DNA of 50,200 nt from Flavobacteriales bacterium BRH_c54. Its GTDB lineage: Bacteria; Bacteroidota; Bacteroidia; Flavobacteriales_E; Vicingaceae. Shown in pieces: positions 43,977-50,200 of this stretch. Position numbers and translations under genes: made by a program. Where the stretch lies: the NCBI GenBank assembly GCA_000961845.1, contig LADZ01000039.1, forward strand, positions 1 through 50,200, written 5' to 3'. The notes under the pieces are model-generated. The model was not told the DNA's origin. It made no database searches and saw only the letters and a list, made by a program, of their open reading frames with translations. The first letter of the stretch is position 1. Each line of letters begins with the position of its first letter.

Positions 43977-46430
43977 ATGTGGTTTAATTTTTCAAGAATA
44001 ATATTACGAAATAGATTATTGTTTCTTATCCTAATTGGATTGGCAACAGTGTTCATGGCTTATCAAGCCCAGTTCGCCCGAATGAGCTACGAAATGGCTC
44101 AAATTCTCCCTAAATCGGACCCTACTTATAAAGAATACGATAAGTTTAAAGAAATTTTTGGTAAAGATGGTAGTATGGTTGTCGTAGGAATAGACAACTC
44201 TAACATTTACCAACTCAACAATTTTAATGCTTGGTTTGATTTAACTCAAGGTATCAAAAAAATAGAGGTAGATTTTAAAAAAGATGGGGAATTAATAAAA
44301 GTAAACGGTGTTACAGAAGCTCTTTCGGTAGCCAATGCTTACACACTTAAGAAAAACTACGAAAGCAAAAAATTTGATTTTAATCAAATTGTCCAAAAAA
44401 AGCCTAACACTCAGGAAGAAGTTGATGAGATTAAAAAAGCTATTCATCAACAGCCATTTTATAACGGGTTTTTATACAATGATACTACTCATGCAACGCT
44501 TATCCTAATTACCTTAGATAGAGAGGTACTGGATTCTAAATACAGAAATGCACTTTTTGAAAGAATTGATGAAGAAGTAGCAGAATTTGAGCAACAAACT
44601 GGAATTAAGACCTATAAATCTGGTCTTCCTTATATTAGAGCGAATTCAACCACTAAAGTAGCTGATGAAGTAGAGTTGTTTTTATTACTTTCTGTATTAA
44701 TAACTTCACTTATTTTATATTTGTTTTTCCGCTCCTTTAAGGTAATGATGTATTCTATGTTGGTTGTGAGTATTGGGGTGGTTTGGTCATTAGGTGTTTT
44801 ATCACTTTTCGATTTTGAAATTACGCTTTTAACAGGTCTAATTCCACCACTTATTATAGTTATAGGTATTCCTAATTGTATTTTCCTATTAAACAAATAT
44901 CATAGAGAATACAAAAAACACAATAACCAGATAAAAGCACTAAGTAGGGTAATTGAGAAAACAGGAAATGCCATTTTCCTTACTAATACAACCACAGCAT
45001 TGGGTTTTGCAACTTTTATTTCTACCAAAAGTGCTATGTTGGTAGAATTTGGTATCGTTGCGGCTCTAGATATTTTCTTGGTATTTATATTGTCAATTTT
45101 TCTTATTCCAATTATTTTCAGTTTCTTAAAGCCACCTAAGAAACGTCATACCAAGCACCTTGAAAATAAAATTATGGGTAAGGTGGTTGATTTTGTTGAG
45201 ATAATTGTACTCAACCACAGAAAAAAAGTATATGCTGTTTCTATTTTGATTTTTATATTTAGCTTATTTGGTATTAGTAAAATGACTACTACAGGTAATC
45301 TTATAGATGATTTACCTAAAAACGATCCGATTGTTGAGGATTTAAAATTTTTTGAAAAAGGATTTAATGGAGTGATGCCTTTTGAGGTAATGATAGATAC
45401 CAAAGAGAAGAATGGTGTTTTTTCTGATAATGCTAAAACCTTATACAAAATCCAGAAGTTTCAAAAGGAAATGGCAAAATATAAAGAGTTTTCTAAGCCA
45501 TTATCTATTGTTGAAGCCATAAAATTTGCCTATCAATCGTATAAAAATGGAAAACCAAAATTTTATATTTTACCTCCGGCATCTGAGTTAAATAAATTAA
45601 AAACCTTTTTAGGTAATGATAATGAAAAAGGAAATTTCGCTTCATTTATAGATTCAACTAATCAATATACCAGAGTTAGTTTCCAAATGGCAGATGTTGG
45701 TACTAAAGAAATGGATGAAATATTAAATGAAATTCAACCCATTATTGATGATATCTTTCCTAAAGAAGATTATGATGTTTATACCACAGGGACTAGTGTG
45801 ACTTTCTTAAAAGGAACAGGATATCTTATTGAAAATTTATTTACCAGTTTATCGTTAGCTATTTTTTTGATAGCTATATTAATGTCAATATTGTTTTCTT
45901 CAGTGAGAATGGTATTAGTTTCTTTAATCCCTAACTTCTTACCTTTATTAACTACAGCGGCTATTATGGGTTATTTGGGTGTTGCCATTAAGCCTTCTAC
46001 TATTTTAATTTTTAGTATTGCTTTTGGTATTTCTGTAGATGATACCATTCATTTTTTATCGAAATACCGACAAGAACTTAAAATTCACAGATTAGGAATT
46101 AAAAAGGCAGCGATTTTGGCACTTAGAGAAACAGGCTTTAGCATGATTTACACGTCAACTATTTTGTTTTTTGGGTTTGGAGTATTTACTGTTTCCAGTT
46201 TCGGAGGTACAGTTGCTCTTGGAACTTTGGTGTCATTAACCATTTTATTTGCTGTTTTTGCAGACTTAGTATTGTTGCCTTCATTTTTATTATCGTTAGA
46301 TAAAGCATTAACTACTAAAGCGTTTAGAAAAGAACCTTTAATAAGTGTGTTAGATGAAGAGGAAGATATCGATATTTCTAAATTGAAAGTAAAGAAAAAT
46401 AAAAAATTGCCAAAAGAAGAAACCCCTTAA
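43977..46430 (+). CDS. RND superfamily (MMPL-type) exporter
   Basis: 817 residues in two homologous halves. Each has one membrane helix (about 10-30 and 415-435), a large extracytoplasmic loop, then a block of five or six helices (about 225-390 and 620-785). Conserved RND features are seen in ITLLTGLIPPLIIVIGIPNCIFLLNKYHRE and, in the second half, FSIAFGISVDDTIHFLSKYRQE with the Asp pair (read in parts). The C-terminal tail is charged and cytoplasmic. Such proteins use the proton gradient to export lipids or other hydrophobic compounds, and the hopanoid exporter HpnN is one relative. Substrate is unknown; the downstream rmlA, epimerase and polyprenyl synthase genes 12 bases away hint at an envelope task. 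Confidence 0.88.
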   Translation: MWFNFSRIILRNRLLFLILIGLATVFMAYQAQFARMSYEMAQILPKSDPTYKEYDKFKEIFGKDGSMVVVGIDNSNIYQLNNFNAWFDLTQGIKKIEVDFKKDGELIKVNGVTEALSVANAYTLKKNYESKKFDFNQIVQKKPNTQEEVDEIKKAIHQQPFYNGFLYNDTTHATLILITLDREVLDSKYRNALFERIDEEVAEFEQQTGIKTYKSGLPYIRANSTTKVADEVELFLLLSVLITSLILYLFFRSFKVMMYSMLVVSIGVVWSLGVLSLFDFEITLLTGLIPPLIIVIGIPNCIFLLNKYHREYKKHNNQIKALSRVIEKTGNAIFLTNTTTALGFATFISTKSAMLVEFGIVAALDIFLVFILSIFLIPIIFSFLKPPKKRHTKHLENKIMGKVVDFVEIIVLNHRKKVYAVSILIFIFSLFGISKMTTTGNLIDDLPKNDPIVEDLKFFEKGFNGVMPFEVMIDTKEKNGVFSDNAKTLYKIQKFQKEMAKYKEFSKPLSIVEAIKFAYQSYKNGKPKFYILPPASELNKLKTFLGNDNEKGNFASFIDSTNQYTRVSFQMADVGTKEMDEILNEIQPIIDDIFPKEDYDVYTTGTSVTFLKGTGYLIENLFTSLSLAIFLIAILMSILFSSVRMVLVSLIPNFLPLLTTAAIMGYLGVAIKPSTILIFSIAFGISVDDTIHFLSKYRQELKIHRLGIKKAAILALRETGFSMIYTSTILFFGFGVFTVSSFGGTVALGTLVSLTILFAVFADLVLLPSFLLSLDKALTTKAFRKEPLISVLDEEEDIDISKLKVKKNKKLPKEETP

Positions 46431-46442
46431 ACCTTAATACAC

Positions 46443-47306
46443 ATGAAAGGAATAGTATTAGCCGGAGGTTCCGGAACTCGTCTCCATCCATTAACATTAG
46501 CCGTTAGTAAACAGTTAATGCCAATTTACGATAAGCCAATGATCTATTACCCTATTTCAACACTGATGAGTGCCGGAATTAAGGAGATTCTTATCATTAC
46601 AACACCTCATGATAATTTAAGCTTTAAAACCTTGTTAGGAGATGGTTCTCAGTTTGGGTGTAAGTTTGAATATGAAGTACAAGAAGTACCAAATGGGTTA
46701 GCACAAGCGTTTGTTATAGGCGAAAAATTTATTGGAAACGATAGTGTTGCCTTAATTTTGGGAGATAATATTTTTTATGGAACAGGTTTAGAACAGTTAT
46801 TAGTTGAGCTGAAAGAACCAAAAGGTGGAGTTGTTTTCGCTTATCATGTTTCTGACCCACAACGTTATGGAGTAGTGGAGTTCGATAAAAACAACAAAGC
46901 CATTTCTATTGAAGAGAAACCACTCAAACCTAAATCGCATTTTGCTGTTCCCGGTTTATATTTTTATGATAATCAAGTAGTAGAAATAGCTAAAACATTA
47001 GAACCAAGTGCTAGAGGTGAGTATGAAATTACAGATATCAATAGAATATACTTAGAAAAAAACCAGTTAGAGGTTGGTATTTTAGATAGAGGAACAGCTT
47101 GGTTAGATACCGGAACACATCAGTCTTTAATGCAAGCATCGCAGTTTGTTCAGGTTATTGAAGAACGTCAGGGATTGAAAATTGGCTGTTTAGAAGAAAT
47201 TGCCTACCGAAAAGGTTTTATTACTAAAGAACAATTACTTAAATTAGCAGAACCATTGATTAAAAGTGGTTATGGTACTTACTTGATGGATATTGTAAAT
47301 GAGTAA
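46443..47306 (+). CDS. rmlA: glucose-1-phosphate thymidylyltransferase
   Basis: 287 residues, standard length. The nucleotide-binding head is [18 protein letters not shown]; later come [27 protein letters not shown], the sugar-binding YGVVEFD and EEKP, and [13 protein letters not shown]. It makes dTDP-glucose, the first step to dTDP-rhamnose and related sugars for surface polysaccharides. rmlB, rmlC and rmlD are not adjacent, but an NAD-dependent epimerase starts inside its last eight bases, so the two are translationally coupled. Confidence 0.95.
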   Translation: MKGIVLAGGSGTRLHPLTLAVSKQLMPIYDKPMIYYPISTLMSAGIKEILIITTPHDNLSFKTLLGDGSQFGCKFEYEVQEVPNGLAQAFVIGEKFIGNDSVALILGDNIFYGTGLEQLLVELKEPKGGVVFAYHVSDPQRYGVVEFDKNNKAISIEEKPLKPKSHFAVPGLYFYDNQVVEIAKTLEPSARGEYEITDINRIYLEKNQLEVGILDRGTAWLDTGTHQSLMQASQFVQVIEERQGLKIGCLEEIAYRKGFITKEQLLKLAEPLIKSGYGTYLMDIVNE

Positions 47307-48246
47307 TAATAAAACCATATTAGTTACCGGTGGAGCTGGTTTTGTAGGAAGTTCTTTAGTTGAAGGATTGATTAAAGATGTCAATAATTTTGTGGTGGTA
47401 GTTGATAATTTAAAAACGGGAGATAAAAATAAATTGCCCAATGCTCCAAAAGATAACCTTAAATTTATTCAGTGTGATGTGAATAATTTAGATGAAATAC
47501 GTAGCGTCTTTCATACTTTTTCATTCGATTACGTTTTTCATTATGCGGCTTTGGTTGGTGTACAGCGAACGTTGCAAAACCCCATACAAGTTTTAAAAGA
47601 CATTAATGGAATTGAAAATATTTTAAAACTTTCAAAAAATACAGGAGTTAAAAAAGTAATTTACTCTTCTTCTTCGGAAGTATATGGAGAACCTGTAGAA
47701 TATCCACAAAATGAAGAAACTACACCACTAAATTCACGCTTGCCTTACGCTATTGTAAAAAATGTTGGAGAAGCTTTTCTAAAATCATACAAACAAGAAT
47801 TTGATTTAGATTTTGTAATTTATAGGTTTTTTAACACTTACGGTCCAAAACAAAGTAAAGATTTTGTTATTTCTAAATTTATTAATGCGGCACTTAATAA
47901 TAATGATATTACGATTTATGGAGATGGTTCTCAAACCAGAACTTTTTGTTACGTGCAAAATAATGTTGAAGCAACTATAAAGGCTGCTTTTAGCGATGAG
48001 CATGTTAATCAAACCATTAATATTGGTAATGATGTAGAAACTTCTATTTTAGAGTTAGCTAAACTGATTATCAGGTTAACAGGGTCGTCTTCAAAAATAG
48101 TTCATTTACCACCTTTAGAAGAAGGAGATATGACAAGAAGAAGGCCTGACATTACTAAAATGAAACAACTCTTGGGAAATAATAACATTTACACCTTGGA
48201 GGAAGGATTAGTCCAAGTACTTAAAAATACTTCATTTATTTTATAA
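47299..48246 (+). CDS. NAD-dependent nucleotide-sugar epimerase/dehydratase
   Basis: 315 residues of the extended short-chain dehydrogenase type. NAD-binding [15 protein letters not shown] stands at the head, [11 protein letters not shown] gives the Ser/Thr position and [11 protein letters not shown] the YxxxK catalytic pair. FFNTYGPKQ and [14 protein letters not shown] form the sugar-binding half. It could be a UDP-glucose 4-epimerase, UDP-glucuronate decarboxylase-like enzyme or dTDP-glucose 4,6-dehydratase; position after rmlA points to a dTDP-sugar. It overlaps rmlA by eight bases, and the polyprenyl synthase starts 10 bases after it. Confidence 0.88.
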   Translation: MSNNKTILVTGGAGFVGSSLVEGLIKDVNNFVVVVDNLKTGDKNKLPNAPKDNLKFIQCDVNNLDEIRSVFHTFSFDYVFHYAALVGVQRTLQNPIQVLKDINGIENILKLSKNTGVKKVIYSSSSEVYGEPVEYPQNEETTPLNSRLPYAIVKNVGEAFLKSYKQEFDLDFVIYRFFNTYGPKQSKDFVISKFINAALNNNDITIYGDGSQTRTFCYVQNNVEATIKAAFSDEHVNQTINIGNDVETSILELAKLIIRLTGSSSKIVHLPPLEEGDMTRRRPDITKMKQLLGNNNIYTLEEGLVQVLKNTSFIL

Positions 48247-48256
48247 GATAAAAGTA

Positions 48257-49231
48257 ATGGATAAACTGACTAACTTTATACAGATAGTTGAAGAAGCAAT
48301 AGAGAAAAATGCTTATAAAAAACAACCTCAATCGCTTTATGCTCCCATAAATTATACACTTGCACTTGGCGGAAAAAGAATTCGTCCGGCATTACTTTTA
48401 TTGGCTAATGATTTATTTAACGGTAAACCCGAAAAAGCTATAAATGCTGCATTGGCAATAGAAGTATTTCATAATTTTACTTTGGTTCACGATGATATTA
48501 TGGACAATGCTCCAATACGAAGAGGGAAACCAACCGTTTTTAAAAAGTGGGATGTAAACACTGCTATTTTATCCGGAGATGTAATGTTGGTGGAAGCTTA
48601 TCAGTTATTAGCTGCTTGTGAAGCTTCTGTATTACCAGAACTTCTAAAACTTTTTAATAAAACAGCAGTAGAGGTTTGCGAAGGACAACAATACGATATG
48701 CTTTTTGAGAAAGCTGCTGATGTTACCATTGATAATTATTTAAAAATGATTGAGTTAAAGACAGCAGTTTTGTTGGGAACTAGTTTGAAAATGGGAGCAA
48801 TAATAGCAGGAGCATCAAAAAGTGATGCCAAGCATTTTTATGAATTTGGTAAAAACATAGGTGTTGCTTTTCAGTTAATGGATGATATTTTAGATGTTTA
48901 CGGAAATCCTGAAAAATTTGGTAAGCAAGTAGGTGGAGATATTTTGGCGAATAAAAAAACATACTTGTTACTAAAAACCATGGAATTAGCTAACGGAGCG
49001 TTAAGAAAAGAGCTGGAATTTTGTTTAAACTCTAAAACTTTATCTCCCGAAAATAAAATTACCAGAGTAAAATCCATCTACAATCAATTAAAGATTAAAG
49101 AAAAATCAATTGATGAGATGAACCACTTTTACAATACAGCTATTGCTCACTTAGATAGCATTGAAACTCCAAAAGAGAAAAAAGCTATTTTTGAAAATTT
49201 TGCTAAAAAATTGATGAATAGGGAAAGTTAA
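48257..49231 (+). CDS. trans-polyprenyl diphosphate synthase
   Basis: 324 residues. Both Asp-rich motifs are present: first DDIMDNAPIRRGKPT (FARM, about 78-92) and second QLMDDILDVYG (SARM, about 208-218), plus GGKRIRPAL at the head. It condenses isopentenyl diphosphate with allylic diphosphates. Small residues (VFHNFTLVHDD) precede the first motif: His and Asn near the chain-length position leave the product length uncertain, so geranylgeranyl, farnesyl or longer are possible. It is last in the rmlA operon and only four bases from the convergent ABC-F gene. Products could be quinone side chains or lipid carriers. Confidence 0.9.
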   Translation: MDKLTNFIQIVEEAIEKNAYKKQPQSLYAPINYTLALGGKRIRPALLLLANDLFNGKPEKAINAALAIEVFHNFTLVHDDIMDNAPIRRGKPTVFKKWDVNTAILSGDVMLVEAYQLLAACEASVLPELLKLFNKTAVEVCEGQQYDMLFEKAADVTIDNYLKMIELKTAVLLGTSLKMGAIIAGASKSDAKHFYEFGKNIGVAFQLMDDILDVYGNPEKFGKQVGGDILANKKTYLLLKTMELANGALRKELEFCLNSKTLSPENKITRVKSIYNQLKIKEKSIDEMNHFYNTAIAHLDSIETPKEKKAIFENFAKKLMNRES

Positions 49232-49235
49232 AAAA

Positions 49236-50200
49236 TTAATCCACTAACCTCTCTAATTCTTCTTGAGCTTTTTCCCAATCATTTTCGGCAGTTTCTAACT
49301 CTTTTTTAAGTGCAGTAAATTCATCAACTAATTCTTGAGAATAAGTTGACGGATTTAATAGCTGCTCATTTATTTTTTTAATTTTCTCTTCCAATTTAGT
49401 AATTAAATCTTCTGATTTTTTAACTGCATTTTCAGCTTTTCTAAGTTCTCTATCTTTATTTTTTCTTTCCTCGTAGCTGAGTTTATTCTCAGAGTTAGCA
49501 CTTTTTTGTTCGGCTACTTGCTTTTCTTTTCTTTCAAACTCTTTAATAGAATCTACTTTTTTAGATTTAAGGAATTCATAAACATCGCCTAAGAATTGTT
49601 TTACATTTCCATTAGTAAATTCATACATTTCGGTAACCAATCCATCTAGAAAATCTCTATCGTGAGAAATAACAATTAATGTTCCATCATAGCGTTTTAA
49701 GGCGGCTTTAAGAATTTCTTTAGATTTAATGTCTAAGTGGTTAGTTGGTTCATCGAGCACCAATAAGTTTACTGGCTCTAGCATTAGTTTACACAACGCT
49801 ACCCTAGCTCTCTCTCCACCAGAAAGTACTTTAATTTTTTTATCAGCATCTTCGCCACCAAACATAAAAGCTCCCAACAGGTTTCTTACTTGTTTTCTAA
49901 TTTCTCCGTGAGCTACTTTGTCTATGGTTTCAAAAACAGTTAATTCTTTATCTAGTTCTTCAGCTTGGTTCTGAGCAAAATAAGCCAACTTAACCTGATG
50001 TCCTAGTTTTAACTCTCCTTGGTGTTCTAATTCACCAACAATAATTTTACTCATGGTGGTTTTACCTTCACCATTTTTACCCACTAAAGCTACTTTTTTA
50101 CCTTTTTCAATAAAAAAATTTACATCTTTAAAAACTTGTTTTTCGCCAAAGCTTTTAGCAATATTTATAGCTTCTACAACTACTTTTCCGGAATGTGGAG
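49236..50200 (-). CDS. ABC-F family ATPase, C-terminal part (cut by window edge)
   Basis: The frame runs off the right edge; 321 codons are visible, covering the second ATP-binding domain and the tail. Before the apparent start at 50084 the frame is open (GKVVVEAINIAKSFGEKQVF, KGKKVALVGKNGEGKTT), so that GTG lies inside the Walker A loop and is not a start. Signature LSGGERARVAL, Walker B LLVLDEPTNHLD and the H-switch ISHDRDFL are intact. A charged coiled-coil C-terminal domain (about the last 120 residues) ends in EELERLVD. ABC-F proteins act on ribosomes rather than in transport (Uup/EttA type). The N-terminal domain is missing here. Confidence 0.92.
   Translation of the reverse strand, partial: PHSGKVVVEAINIAKSFGEKQVFKDVNFFIEKGKKVALVGKNGEGKTTMSKIIVGELEHQGELKLGHQVKLAYFAQNQAEELDKELTVFETIDKVAHGEIRKQVRNLLGAFMFGGEDADKKIKVLSGGERARVALCKLMLEPVNLLVLDEPTNHLDIKSKEILKAALKRYDGTLIVISHDRDFLDGLVTEMYEFTNGNVKQFLGDVYEFLKSKKVDSIKEFERKEKQVAEQKSANSENKLSYEERKNKDRELRKAENAVKKSEDLITKLEEKIKKINEQLLNPSTYSQELVDEFTALKKELETAENDWEKAQEELERLVD

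Noticed and set aside
50062-50084. GTG start for the ABC-F gene
   Set aside because: The codon lies in the Walker A loop (VGKNGEGKTT) and the frame is open with a recognisable ABC domain to the window edge.

Overview
The window is chromosomal DNA of a Bacteroidota bacterium, most likely a Flavobacteriales relative. It is AT-rich and carries type IX secretion (T9SS) hallmarks: a PorP/SprF protein, a CHU_C type B sorting domain and two type A C-terminal sorting tails. Several genes have a TAnnTTTG -7 promoter box, there are few Shine-Dalgarno sequences, atpDC sits apart from other ATP synthase genes, the epsilon subunit is short, and the LeuRS has a Bacteroidota-type insert. No tRNA, rRNA, CRISPR array, transposase or phage structural operon is visible.

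Layout. 1-2 kb: the 5' part of a LuxE-like acyl-protein synthetase (runs off the left edge), a predicted surface lipoprotein, and a DUF1801/YdhG-like gene between structured repeats that resembles an integron-type single-gene cassette. 2-16.7 kb (minus strand): a tightly spaced six-gene run. In transcription order it encodes a tail-fibre-like protein with a C-terminal S74 self-cleaving chaperone, a larger paralogue without it, a short CHU_C protein, a PorP/SprF protein, an OmpA/TPR/PD40 protein, and a large receptor joining a beta-propeller to an adenylate cyclase and an HD domain. I consider this the most interesting system here: a putative surface-fibre export module with a linked cAMP receptor. 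16.9-20.2 kb: a YfiR-like / TPR / HAMP-PP2C (SpoIIE) signalling operon. 20.3-21.7 kb: two small, very basic paralogous exported proteins and a ferritin. 21.8-24.1 kb: an RprXY-like two-component system preceded by helically phased TTAAC repeats. 24.3-26.1 kb: atpC and atpD.

26.2-35.2 kb is mostly housekeeping: ribF, a leucine-rich-repeat protein, an unknown membrane protein, a UbiA-like protein, a biotin carboxylase subunit, a PLDc_N-type small protein, ftsX and leuS. 35.2-40.1 kb holds two T9SS-sorted secreted proteins that share a nearly identical 280-bp segment, with a small unknown exported protein between them. 40.1-42 kb is a cysteine-rich cytoplasmic protein of unknown function with a palindrome at its predicted transcription start. 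42.1-49.2 kb carries an oligopeptide-type binding lipoprotein, then an RND/MMPL exporter, rmlA, an NAD-dependent sugar epimerase and a polyprenyl synthase in close order. The right edge cuts an ABC-F ATPase.

Several apparent long-ORF starts are TTG or GTG with a better ATG just downstream; I chose the ATG where signal peptide, promoter or family length supports it. Functional names are family-level readings made by eye; no database search was run.
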